From NCBI GenBank assembly GCA_018417955.1, contig JACTVC010000039.1:186001-250000 (forward strand): DNA of 64,000 nucleotides, given 5' to 3'. Position numbers and translations under genes: made by a program. The notes under the pieces were generated by a model. It was not told the DNA's origin. It saw only the letters and a list, made by a program, of their open reading frames with translations, and did not search any database. Of this stretch, positions 1-9,975 are shown one piece after another (within the stretch, counting starts at the first letter, position 1; each line of letters starts with the position of its first letter). The stretch comes from Laccaria trichodermophora (taxonomy: Eukaryota > Basidiomycota > Agaricomycetes > Agaricales > Hydnangiaceae).

Positions 1-917
1 TGGCGCTACTGGCCAACTCAGATCGCAGATGTGACCTTGTTCATCAACACGCTTTCCTATGCATTCCGGATTGGAAGTCACAAGTCCGCATGCGATACTA
101 CGCGAGCTGCCGCCCGGAGGTTTCCAGCATTCGACAAGTCATAGACATTGCCGTGGTTCACCGACTGGAGTTCGCACTCACCATTCGCGTGTCAGACGTG
201 CACCTGTTTGCACTGATAGTGGTCTCGGGACTTGACAGGATGGGCATCAAGGCCCTCTATCAACCTGGTTTTACGGAACCATCATTCTTGTACACGAAGG
301 GCACACCAGCCGCGTTCGCTAACGTCTACCTGGCAAAGATCAATGATATCCTTCGTCAACCTCACACGCGAGCCTTCATAGGCATGGGCAGACCGTACAG
401 CTGGATTGCAGAGCACTTCGGAGGGCTGTCAATTGTTCAAGCTTTCCTTTCCAGCCCTTCTATTCAAGTTACCAGACATTTACTTGGGAAATCGGATTCT
501 CATGAGGAGAACCCCATAGGATTGCAATGGGACCAGGTCTCCACTCAAGAAGGCTCCTTCCTCTTTGGTTTCGTGCCTAGCCAGGAGTCGACATCGCCGG
601 AACGCTACCTCTTTCCCCCACCACACTACTTACGAGAGTTATGTGATCATTGGAACAGTGACTGGAACGAGGTTATGGACAAAATCTTCTCACACATAGC
701 CGATGACATCGAGCAAGGAAAAGCCGAACCTCATGAGCGAGGCTGGTGGAGCAGCCACTTGCGCAATTACAACCGTCTACCAAAGCCCATCAACCCTAAA
801 TTCGCCGACTCGGATGTGGAAGACGCAAGGCAGGTCATATGGCATGCAAATTTGCCCAGGACCTGGGATCGTATGCTTTTGAAGTCCATCAGAGTGCCAG
901 AACATCATGCCCTCTAA
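1..917 (+). CDS. Accessory ORF of an LTR retroelement, 3' part (5' end outside window)
   Basis: The frame is open from base 3 and the gene starts upstream of the window. Its residues align almost end to end with the C-terminal third of the long ORF at 2080-4185 on the other strand. Shared landmarks are RMRY near the start, YLAKINDILR-PH-RAFI in the middle, a conserved PSIQVT block, LFPP, and a final stretch rich in Trp, Arg and Glu. The ORF stops 11 bases before a purine tract and an LTR-like start, which is the position this family also has in the complete element at 1611-21027. I do not recognise a catalytic motif. From memory, similar uncharacterised multicopy proteins occur in Agaricomycetes, but I cannot check this here. 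The function is unknown and the retroelement linkage is inferred from position in both copies. Confidence 0.6.
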   Translation, partial: ALLANSDRRCDLVHQHAFLCIPDWKSQVRMRYYASCRPEVSSIRQVIDIAVVHRLEFALTIRVSDVHLFALIVVSGLDRMGIKALYQPGFTEPSFLYTKGTPAAFANVYLAKINDILRQPHTRAFIGMGRPYSWIAEHFGGLSIVQAFLSSPSIQVTRHLLGKSDSHEENPIGLQWDQVSTQEGSFLFGFVPSQESTSPERYLFPPPHYLRELCDHWNSDWNEVMDKIFSHIADDIEQGKAEPHERGWWSSHLRNYNRLPKPINPKFADSDVEDARQVIWHANLPRTWDRMLLKSIRVPEHHAL

Positions 918-927
918 GGTGCAACTG

Positions 928-943
928 CAAAGTGGGGGGGCTA
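928..943 (+). other. Polypurine tract of the left retroelement
   Basis: A purine-rich run (caaagtggggggg) lies directly between the accessory ORF and the TGTGACATAC start of the LTR. The complete element has the equivalent run aaagtggggggc at the same place on its own strand. It would prime plus-strand DNA synthesis. This is inferred from position and composition. Confidence 0.6.
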
Positions 944-1565
944 TGTGACATACTACAAATACTCATTTGCCCGGCTCCTTCATATCTTCATAGTGCACGA
1001 TACTTTCCACTTACACCTATTCTCGAAACCTTATTCCTTTAGTTCTTTAGTCATTAGTTCTCACGCCGTACATAGTTGACACATCACAACGGAAAATACA
1101 ATACTTCTTCTTCACCACATCTACCTTTCCATCAGGATATACGAGTTACTGTACTACCAGTCCTCATAAACCTGCGTTAGGTGATTAGTGTTATACGGAG
1201 CATACGGTTTCCTCAAAAAGGTTGACTTGACGAGGACGAACAGGTATCGAGTCCATGGTAGACGTCGACTTCGATACGTGTTCTCGACCACTGCTCCCAG
1301 ACAAAGTCCGACTCATCAGTGGGTCTTCACACCTCAGCTTGTTAGACTTTCGGGTGTCACGACGTTAGACACAGTTGAACCCTCACATGTTGTACCCTTG
1401 TTCTCAACCAAAACCGGAGATTACCCTCTCTCTCCTTCCTTACCTGACATACACAACCTCATCCAGGCTCCGCCCCATCATCAACTCAGCCCAAAGCTGG
1501 GGCTGAAGCACATCCTAGGGATCCAAAAATGGGCAACCCGATTGGGGATGTGTTGACAGGCCACA
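944..1565 (+). repeat. Probable 3' LTR of the left retroelement (right boundary uncertain)
   Basis: The stretch starts TGTGACATAC immediately after the polypurine tract, like the TGTAGCATGC start of the other element's LTR on its strand. A plausible end is a CA near 1558-1567. The partner LTR is outside the window, so neither the end nor the target duplication can be confirmed. The short ORF at 1188-1556 inside it resembles no protein I know and is probably not a gene. The sequence from here to 1605 could also belong to the LTR. Confidence 0.45.
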
Positions 1566-1605
1566 CAAAATGGACAATGTCACTCTCTTGGCTATCTATT
1601 TACCT

Positions 1606-1610
1606 GTGAG
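1606..1610. repeat. Target-site duplication, left copy (gtgag)
   Basis: The 5 bases gtgag before the left LTR recur exactly at 21028-21032 after the right LTR. Five-bp duplications are usual for Ty3/gypsy integrase. Confidence 0.85.
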
Positions 1611-2054
1611 TGTGAGCGCTACTTGACGTAGGATTCACTCAGGTAGCGGGACAGTCGTTGGAGCACCCAGCGGACGAGACATACAGAGGTGTAAAGACTC
1701 ACCTAGTTGATCCAAACGGAATCGTTGTGTGCTCGGAGTCGTGGAACGTGACCGTTCAGCGTACCTGTGTTCCGATCTCCACGGACGGTCCCAGTGGAGA
1801 TTGCAACAACGATTCCTCTCTAAGTCTACTTGCTATTTCTCGTGGCTCGAAGTAAAGCCGTTGGTAGGGCCTTAGTATCCGAGTGATACAAGATTTACAA
1901 GTGGTGGTAAAAGAGATACTATTGCCTCATGTACTACATGAGGTATAACTACAATGCTTATGTAAGGCATGATGTAATACAAAGTAAAAAGGCATAAAGG
2001 CAGACTTCGGGGAGTGGAAAGGATATAGAAGTAGGATCTTACTTGCATGCTACA
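1611..2054 (-). repeat. 3' LTR of the main retrotransposon
   Basis: 444 bp, beginning TGTGAGCG and ending GCTACA on the + strand, so TG...CA on both strands. It matches 20584-21027 at all but two positions (a/g in gacatacag versus gacgtacag, and t/c in gtacctgtg versus gtacccgtg). The 65-codon ORF inside each LTR is not evidence of a gene. Confidence 0.95.
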
Positions 2055-2072
2055 AAGCCCCCCACTTTCTGG
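2055..2072 (-). other. Polypurine tract next to the 3' LTR
   Basis: On the minus strand the bases before the 3' LTR read agaaagtggggggctt. The position and purine content fit the plus-strand primer of reverse transcription. Confidence 0.75.
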
Positions 2073-2079
2073 TTCCCGA

Positions 2080-4185
2080 TTAATCCGTTCGTCGTTCAGG
2101 GAATACGATGTCGTCAATTTGCTTCTTGTGCCAAGTGGGCTCCAGACCCGCGCGCGTGATACCCTCCATAACGTCGTTGAAGTCTGATCGAGAAGGGAGA
2201 TAACTGGGGCGACGTTGGCCTCTCACATTGTTCCTGATCCAGCACTTCCACTTCTCCCTTGTTCGCAGTTTCGCGCGGCCTCGAGCTATGTCTTCGGCTA
2301 GCCTTCCATAGATGTGATCGAGGGCTGAGTTCCATTCTCCAGTCCATAGTTCGAAGTTGTTGTCAAAGATATCCGAAGGTGGGAAAAGCCATCGTCCTAG
2401 ACAGCCGTTAGAGCCTGGGCAGTAGCCTAGTAGGAGGTCTTTCTCTTGCTCCGATACGATATCATGCGCTAGATAAGATGCATTTTCGGAGGCGGAGTCG
2501 TAGAAACCCCTGTTGTGAATGGTGACTTGGATCGACGGACCGGACATAAATTCCTCCACCAGTCTAGTACCAGCCCAGTGTCGAGCGATCCAGCTGATTT
2601 GCCCTCCTTCAGCTATAAACGCGCGGGCGTGAGGACGTCTCAGAATGTCGTTGATCTTTGCTAGGTAGGAAGAGCAGAAGGTGGCGCCGTTGTCCGTGGG
2701 CGATAATGTCTGCTCCTGGAAACCAGTGCTGTACAGGAACGACGCGGAACTCCTATCGAGATTGTTGACGACCAGTGGCCGGAATTGCCTGACGCGGTCC
2801 GGTGGTAAGGCGAGGTAAAATCGTAGGCCGTGCTCCACGGCTGTTGTGAGAAGCCTCTGGATGGTCGCTATCGTGTCCCAACAGTTTGCCCAGTACCGCA
2901 TACGGGCCTCGCTTTCTACATCTGGGACGAAGATGAATGCGGCTTCGATAAAGTCTGCATTCCAGGCGTAGTGCGGTGCGCACCAGGTGCTTGCCATGTA
3001 GGTGATTTTCGCGGACTCGTCCTTCAGCAGACGCCTGAACATAACTTCAGGACTCTCGTGAGGCGAGAAGTAGGGGTCGGATAGGTGGGCTGGGGACTGG
3101 GAACGACGGAGTGAAGTGATGTCGTCTCCACGGGCTGTTCGGAGTTCCGCCGTGTTGCGGCGTGCCTTTGTCAGGAGCTCTTCGTTGCGTCGAATCCAGG
3201 CCGCGGGGCTGTTGACTGCTCGTGGATGGTAGAGAATGTCGGGTACCGTAGGGAATCTGGTGATTTCTTCCTCCGTGGAGTCACTGCTTTCGTCGACGGA
3301 CCTTTCGGATTGTGTATTGTCGGATAGGCGTTCCTGTAATGACTTGTTGGTTTCGGTTTCGTCCATGTCCATCCGTTGCAGCAGAGAGGTAGTGGTCTTT
3401 GCTGGCTTCGTCTTCCCTGTGATAAGGCCTGTCTCGATATCATACGACATGCCTGGTTTGGGACCGTAACTGAACTTGTGGATTTCACGAATCGTTATTG
3501 CTCGCTCCTCCCTGGGTAGGCCAACTTTATACTGACGTTTGAGGTAATCGTCCTTCGGTTCACGTTTACGCCATCTCCAGAATATCACGGTCTTATAATT
3601 GTCGTTGCCGTCTTCGTCCAGGACGTCGTAGTAGTAGAATTTAAGGAGAGATGTTATAAAGGCTTCGTCGTATGGAATAGGCCTGAGCTTCCATCCCTCG
3701 AAATCGATGATGAAGAATGCGTAGGTGGAAAGAATCCTGGGGTCGTCGAACGAGCGGTAAGTGAAGGCTTCCTGGAAAAAGTGGTCGAGTCTGAAGGCTT
3801 GCTGCGCGATCTTATTGATATCTTCTTCTTCGAGGTCCTTGGCGAGCGTTAGCGCTGTCCCTTGCTTGACTGCCCAATAAGTCAGATTGAGGGCGGGGTT
3901 CAGGCGGCTAAAGCGCTTGTCGATTTTAGCCTCAAAGTTCCACAGATAGAAAAAGGGGATGTGATTCTGGATGTACAGCGGGATGTCGATGGTCGACCAA
4001 TCCCTTTCTAGGTCGCATATGACGCCTCTCTTCCCTTTGACGGTGGAGAGAAGGGAGGTAACGATGCTTACTACGCTGTCCGCTAGGTTCTCTTCCCAAC
4101 TGACGACGACGGTGGTCCACCATGAAAGGAACGCTAGTGCGTGCAGGACTGAGCGTTTTGCTTTCGCTGCGCTGATCTGAACCAT
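2080..4185 (-). CDS. Accessory ORF between integrase and 3' LTR, main part (701 aa), unknown function
   Basis: A long ORF on the same strand as gag-pol, ending 26 bp before the 3' LTR, i.e. at the place where env sits in retroviruses. The first 30 residues hold one hydrophobic stretch (near residues 12-30); I see no second clear membrane segment, so an envelope role is not supported. Residues about 250-390 are Ser/Thr/Asp-rich and probably disordered. The C-terminal third matches the partial ORF at 1-917. Upstream, 20 in-frame sense codons connect it to a TGA that ends the ORF at 4246-4677, so the two may once have been a single frame. The function is unknown. A captured host gene carried by the element is the alternative to an element-specific gene. 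Confidence 0.7.
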   Translation of the reverse strand: MVQISAAKAKRSVLHALAFLSWWTTVVVSWEENLADSVVSIVTSLLSTVKGKRGVICDLERDWSTIDIPLYIQNHIPFFYLWNFEAKIDKRFSRLNPALNLTYWAVKQGTALTLAKDLEEEDINKIAQQAFRLDHFFQEAFTYRSFDDPRILSTYAFFIIDFEGWKLRPIPYDEAFITSLLKFYYYDVLDEDGNDNYKTVIFWRWRKREPKDDYLKRQYKVGLPREERAITIREIHKFSYGPKPGMSYDIETGLITGKTKPAKTTTSLLQRMDMDETETNKSLQERLSDNTQSERSVDESSDSTEEEITRFPTVPDILYHPRAVNSPAAWIRRNEELLTKARRNTAELRTARGDDITSLRRSQSPAHLSDPYFSPHESPEVMFRRLLKDESAKITYMASTWCAPHYAWNADFIEAAFIFVPDVESEARMRYWANCWDTIATIQRLLTTAVEHGLRFYLALPPDRVRQFRPLVVNNLDRSSASFLYSTGFQEQTLSPTDNGATFCSSYLAKINDILRRPHARAFIAEGGQISWIARHWAGTRLVEEFMSGPSIQVTIHNRGFYDSASENASYLAHDIVSEQEKDLLLGYCPGSNGCLGRWLFPPSDIFDNNFELWTGEWNSALDHIYGRLAEDIARGRAKLRTREKWKCWIRNNVRGQRRPSYLPSRSDFNDVMEGITRAGLEPTWHKKQIDDIVFPERRTD

Positions 4186-4245
4186 CTTTCGAGTTGAATA
4201 GACTTTGGCGAGGCGATCCAGTGGGAAGAAGGGCGGGATTTTTGC

Positions 4246-4677
4246 TCAAGGTGGGAAGCGGTCATCGAACTCAACGATGTAGCGTATGCAGCTCTGAGTT
4301 CGTGTCAAGTCCGTCATACAGACCTGTCGTTGGTGCTCTGCCATTGACCATCCGCCTAACCTCTCTTCTACAGGGACCGCCGTCTCCAGTTGATCGTACC
4401 ACGGCCTCTGTTTAAGCAGAAAGGAGGTGGGAGTCCACGCGGCCCATTGCTCGTCTTCTCGGTACCAATCTGGATCCCTAGCGTTGTCGATGGGTAGAAT
4501 ACGGCCAGCGTCCGAGAAGTCCTCGACGCTCCAGCAAGGATCCGGAATGTCCTTGAAGGCTATGGCGGCCTCTGGGATGAGGGAGGTGTCCGAATCCAAT
4601 CCCATCCAAATGGCATCGGGATCGATCCTGACGGTTGCTGTCGCGAGAGGGTTTAGGTGGTGGATTGCGTGATCCAT
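4246..4677 (-). CDS. Accessory ORF, upstream part (143 aa from first ATG)
   Basis: This ORF lies in the same reading frame as the 701-codon ORF and is separated from it only by one TGA and 20 sense codons. The ATG at 4677 gives 143 residues; a longer frame opens with TTG at 4710. It is acidic and Trp/Pro-rich, with no recognisable domain. Either it is a separate small protein, or it is the N-terminal part of the accessory protein broken by a single nonsense change (CGA to TGA is the simplest one). A spliced junction skipping the TGA was considered, but no convincing donor and acceptor pair was found. Confidence 0.45.
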   Translation of the reverse strand: MDHAIHHLNPLATATVRIDPDAIWMGLDSDTSLIPEAAIAFKDIPDPCWSVEDFSDAGRILPIDNARDPDWYREDEQWAAWTPTSFLLKQRPWYDQLETAVPVEERLGGWSMAEHQRQVCMTDLTRTQSCIRYIVEFDDRFPP

Positions 4678-4710
4678 GAGGGCGGTATCAAGCAGGACAG
4701 TCCACTGCAA

Positions 4711-5004
4711 GGTACGCCTTCCTCCAGTCTTTCACTCGTGGACAGTCCCAACGGATGACAGAAGGAGTAGGAAAGTATCGAGGAAAGAAAGAAAAAGGGG
4801 GGGCAGCTCGACTGCCATTGTTTTCTATGTACATGAGGCCGATTGATGGAAGTGATTCGAATCCGATAGTGGCGAGTGGTGCCTTGCATGTGCCTTGTTC
4901 TTCTGAAAAAAATTCTTAGCGAGGGAAATTGTTTACAAACATACTTTATAGATATGAACAGAAAGAAAAGAAGGAATGCATAGTAGGTTCGGACTTGACG
5001 CATC
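4711..5004. other. Spacer between pol and the accessory ORF
   Basis: About 290 bp, pyrimidine-rich on the minus strand, with no supported gene. It could carry the transcription or splice signals needed to express the downstream accessory ORF, but I cannot identify any. Confidence 0.4.
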
Positions 5005-7487
5005 TCAGAGATTGTTCTTGGCGCGATAGTTATTGAGTATGATTGGGGAATTCTTCAGATCAGTGGCTGTGCCCCAGGTATCAAACTGCGGCCCATAGTT
5101 CGCCCACCTTATCAAGTACTGAAGTGTTGCCCTCTTCCCAACTCTTCTATGCCCCACGATTTTTTCGACTTCGAATTCTTCGGATTCCGTTTTGCATACA
5201 AAGGAATCCGGTAGCGAAGTACGATCTTGGTGAGTTACGTCTGTCTCGTATTTTTTTAGATGTTGTATGTTGATTACTGGAGAACCGGGATAGTTGTCTC
5301 CCATTCGTAGTCGATATACGTTAGGGTTAATCTTTTGCAAGACTTCGAAGGGCCCAATCCAACGTGGCGTGAGTTTCGCGCCCTCTCCTTTAGATTCTAC
5401 CCATTCTAACAAATGGGGATTTACCAGCACTTTGTCGCCCTCTTTGAATTGTAGCACCTTACGTCCTTTGTTGTGTTCCCGTGCTTGATGATGTTGAGTG
5501 TGTGCTATAGCGCGCCTAGCACTCTCTCTGTGCATTTGGAGGCGGGTGAGCCACTCTTCAGAATTCGTACTTCTCACTCCCTTCGTATTAGCGACCTCGG
5601 GAAGCAAAAAGTCTATCGGCGACCTGGGCTCAAACCCGAACATCAGGAAATTCGGTGAAGTACCCGTGGAATTGTGGACGCTAGCGTTATATGCCCACTC
5701 CAGGAGCGGTAACCACAATGCCCAAGACTCCTTATTCCTGGCGACGAACACTCTCAACATGATCTCGAGGAATCTGTTGACAATTTCGGTCTGACCGTCG
5801 TGTTGTGGATGGTGTGAAGAGGATAGTGACATCTTGGTGCGTAGGTGCTTTGCTACTCCTTTCCAAAAATCAGAAGTCCAACGGGGATCTCTATCGCAGA
5901 TGATACTCTCTGGAAGCCCAAAGCGACATACGATCTTTCGTACGAAAAGAGCGCCGAATTCTTCAGCGTTCAGACCGGTCGTAGTAGGTGTAAAAGTGCC
6001 ATGCTTAGTGAGTCTATCGACAGTGACATGTATGGCGTTGAATCCTTCTGACCAGGGCAAATTCACGATGAAATCCATTGCAATCGATTGATAAGGGCAG
6101 CTGGGAATGGGATTCGGGATGAGATAGCCGTATCTATTGAAGTTGGAGGGCTTGATTTTTTGGCACACGTCGCAAGTTTGTACGAATCTCATAAGGTCAG
6201 CTTTCATCCTCTTCCAATAAAATTTGCTGCTTAATTTCTGCCATAGCTTTTCTAACCCTTGGTGTGCTCCGTCATAGGCTTGCTCATGGGCCTCCTCCAT
6301 TATCAATCTCCTCTGGTCGAGCGGAACGCAAAGCCTTGGTTGGTAATCTGCATCCCTGAAGAATAGCAAGCCGTTCTCGTCCTTAAAGAAGCGATGCCCC
6401 GGGATCCATGTCTCCACGTTGGACTTAGGGTCGTCCCACAGTTTGGACAGGTGAGGATCTTCGCTATAACCTTTGATCCAGTCCTGCGTTACCCCTTCAT
6501 CGAGGTGGACTAAAACGTTAGGCGGGGGATTCGTTGCACCCCAGTATTCATCAACCTCAATGGTTGGGGCAGTTGCGTTCGCATCCCTGGGACCATCGAC
6601 CTGAGGGGTCGGTTTCTCCGGTGGGGCGTTGTTTTTGCGTCTTGAACTCCTCGTATTGATATCGACTTCCTTCAACTCTTCTAGGCAATCGTTAATGTTA
6701 AACGCCATGAACGCTGCTTTACCCAACGAGGGGTTCGAGGAGAAATCGATATGCGTGGGACTCATCTCTAGAGCTGCTGTGTCGTCCCTCGCTGGGGAGT
6801 CTTGCGGAGGCGGGGCTCGGTATAGCCTGGATAAAGGATCAACATTCGAATGCTTTCTACCTGGCCGGTGAACTATAGAGAGATTTGGAGCGTATGCCGA
6901 GAAAATCGTTCCCCAAGCTGCGAGGCAACGGTTGGAGTTTTCATAAGTCTTCGCCCATTGTAGGGCAGCATGGTCAGTAACAAGTGTGATTCTCTCTCCC
7001 TCAATAAAGGGCTGAAATTTCACGAGGCCTTCCTTAGCGGCTAAGGCCTCGCGTTCGGTGGTCGAATAGCGTGTCTCGGCTGACTTAAAGGTTCTTGACC
7101 AGTACGCAATCACGCGTTCTACGTACACTAACGTTTCGTCAGATGTTTCTCCCCAAGTTTCGGCTGCAAGGCTATCGTTCAAGGTCGAAGGTAATTGTAC
7201 TACCAATCTGGGCGGGCTTTTTCCTGCTTCAAATGCTTTTTTCAACTGATCGTACAATCTTGTGTTCGCCAGATCCTTGATGGCTATTGGCTGTACCTGT
7301 TGTAGCGCACAGCCTAATGCCTCGTCCGACGCGTCGGTATACAGCCGATATGGCAATCCCTCCAACAGATGGCCTAGCACAGGAGCTTCCTGAAGAGCGC
7401 TTTTGATGGAATTAAAGGCCGTCTCACATTCTGCGGACCAAATCCACTTCGCTCCTTTACGAAGTAGCTGAAACAAGGGATAGCATC
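5005..7487 (-). CDS. Pol C-terminal part: RNase H, integrase, chromodomain
   Basis: This is the last third of the Gag-Pol frame, cut at its 5' end by the foldback insertion; the codons between the insertion and residue FQLLRKG are in frame with the RT part at 11878-15494. RNase H shows YTDASDEA near 7320-7345. Integrase follows with an HHCC zinc site (H-x-H in the HEQAYDGAHQG region near 6265-6300, CDVC near 6165), then DDE residues in AMDF (about 6075), CDRDP (about 5895) and GQTEIV (about 5785). A chromodomain (VEKIVGHRR...YLIRWANYG) spans roughly 5030-5190 and may direct integration to marked chromatin. Without the palindromic insertion this would be a complete enzyme set. In the present state the part lacks its own start. 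Confidence 0.9.
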
Positions 7488-7495
7488 GGTCGGAG

Positions 7496-9568
7496 ACTGG
7501 TGGCTACCACTTTTATCATATAACTAAGGCACTTGCCATAAGAGCTCTGTGTATAAGTCCACGCTCTTTATGAGATATCGCTCTGGATATTTCATTGAGT
7601 GTCTTGGTGGCTTTCATTAACTATTTCATTCCTGTTTCAGTGTGGTTTCAATAGATATTTCATTAGTATTTCAGGCTATTTCATTGCGCTTTTCATAACT
7701 AATGCTCTGATCTTTCAATAGATATTTCATTAAGAATGTTAGGCCCTCTCATTGTGATTTTCATTAATTACTCTGTGCGCTTTCAATGGATTTTTCATTG
7801 ACATTTCATGATATTTCATTGCGCTTTTCATAACTGATGCTCTGTGTTTTCAATAGATATTTCATTAAGAATGTTAGGCCCTCTCATTGAGATTTTCATT
7901 AATATTTCAGGATATTTCATTGCACTTTTCATAACTAATGGTCTGATCTTTCAATAGATATTTCATTAGGAATGTTAGGCTCTCTCATTGAGATTTTCAT
8001 TAATTACTCAGTGCGCTTTCAATGGATTTTTCATTAATATTTCAGGCTATTTCATTGCGCTTTTCATAACTAATGCTTTGTGTTTTCAATAGGTATTTCA
8101 TTAAGAATGTTAGGCCCTCTCATTGAGATTTTCATTAATATTTCAGGATATTTCATTGCACTTTTCATAACTAATGCTCTGTGCTTTCAATAGATATTTC
8201 ATTAGGAATGTTAGGCTCTCTCATTGAGATTTTCATTAATTACTCAGTGCGCTTTCAATGGATTTTTCATTAATATTTCAGGATTTTTCATTACACTTTT
8301 CATAACTAATGCTCTGTGCTTTCAATAGATATTTCATTAGGAATGTTAGGCCCTCTCATTGAGATTTTCATTAATTATTCAGTGCGCTTTCAATGGATTT
8401 TTCATTAATATTTCAGGATATTTTATTGCGCTTTTCATAACTAATGCTCTGCACTTTCAATGGATATTTCATTGGGAATGTTAGGCTCTCTCATTGATAT
8501 TTTCATTAATTACTCTGTGCACTTTCAATGGATTTTTCATTAATATTTCAGGATATTTCATTGCGCTTTTCATAACTAATGCTCTGCACTTTCAATGGAT
8601 ATTTCATTGGGAATGTTAGGCCCTCTCATTGAGATTTTCATTAATTATTCAGTGCGCTTTCAATGGATTTTTCATTAATATTTCAGGATATTTCATTGCG
8701 CTTTTCATAACTAATGCTCAGAATGATTTCACCTATCAGGGTCCATGTAATGGGATGTTGGGATGATGGTCACATGACCAATTACCAAAATGGTCAAAAA
8801 ACGAAAGTTGTAGCCCTACACTGTAGCTTCTGAAATCGTTTTGAATTATGTTTTGAAGTGCTCCCATTGTGGAGATATGAGGTAAAGGGATTTCAAAAGT
8901 GTTGTGTTTTTTTTTGTATTTTGCGATTTTCTCCATGAAAACAAAACCAAATAACATGATTTCAGTACATTTAGAAAGCTAAAAGAAAGGGCTACAATTA
9001 TTGTATCGTGGGAAAATTGACCAAAAAAGGAAGGTGCATGCCAATGAGATATAGACTACTGAGTTTACTGATAGACTACAAAAAAGTTGGACTTAGACTA
9101 CACAGTTTACTGATACATTATAAAGACTACAAAAGTCAAACTTAGACTACAAAGCTTGCTGATAGACTACAAAAAAGTCAGACTTAAACTACAAAAGCTA
9201 GGGTTAGGATATCTTCACTACAAAGTTTGTAGTGTCCGCTTTTTGTCATTACAAAAGATTGTAGTGTGTGCTTTTATATTAGAAAAGTTTGTAGTGTGTG
9301 CTTTTTTAAAAAGTTTGTAGTGTCCACTTTTTGAGACTACAAAATGTTGTAGTGTGCACTTTTTCATTAGAAAAGTTTGTAGTGTCCGCTTTTTGAGACT
9401 ACAAAAGGTTGTAGTGTGCGCTTTTTTATCAGAAAAGTTTGTAGTGTCCACTTTTTGAGACTACAAAAGTTTGTAGTCAAGTCCTTGGTGCTATCTATGT
9501 TATAGGGATGAGGTTGAAGGATTGCCATCATATTGCCAGTGCTGCCACATTAGTTTTTCCATCATACA
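7496..9568 (+). repeat. Left arm of palindromic element 1
   Basis: From outside to inside: the terminal repeat, a tandem array about 7620-8720 with units of about 100-136 bp marked by cttttcataactaatgctctg, a block shared with element 2 (about 8738-9010, holding TGGTCACATGACCA), then about 9060-9475 with repeats of ttgtagtgt and cgcttttt separated by small palindromes such as ctacaaaagtttgtag, and finally unique sequence to about 9568. The inner limit is my estimate from where base pairing with the right arm fades. Confidence 0.8.
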
Positions 9569-9975
9569 CAATTTTATCCTCAAATATAGTTATCAGTTCA
9601 TGTGGGGATTTCGCTGAAGGATTGACTTGACATCACCAGTTTTTGACATCATGACCAAGTTAGCTTTCATCCTGTCATCTTTCAAATTGATAGCTACTTG
9701 CCTGTCTGAAATATAGTCAACTTTGATAAATTCATGTGGGGATATCACTGAAAGATTGACATAACATCACCAGTTTTTGACATCATGACTAAGTTAGCTT
9801 TCAATGATGGGCTGATTCATCCTTGGAGGTGTCTTTAAGTCAGATCATGTTGTGTGTTGACCATGTATTCAGTAGATATCAACATGATTATCATCCGTAG
9901 CTTGACAGACAACTTGGGCATGATGTGAGAGACTGATATGAAAGGCTTAGAATGACCTTTCCTAATGTGAAAGAC
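9569..9975. repeat. Loop of palindromic element 1 with internal direct repeats
   Basis: About 400 bp not mirrored in the arms. It contains two copies of about 130 bp beginning near 9600 and 9735, each with tcatgtggggat and catcaccagtttttgacatc. It also has a stretch (gctgattcatcc...gtgtctttaagtcag, about 9810-9840) matching the loop of element 2. No ORF of useful length. Confidence 0.6.

Noticed and set aside
1658..1855. 65-codon ORF in the LTR, duplicated at 20631-20828
   Set aside because: Duplicated because the LTR is; no domain and no other support.
2080..4185. Envelope protein assignment for the accessory ORF
   Set aside because: Position fits, but there is only one N-terminal hydrophobic stretch and no surface/transmembrane organisation; called unknown instead.
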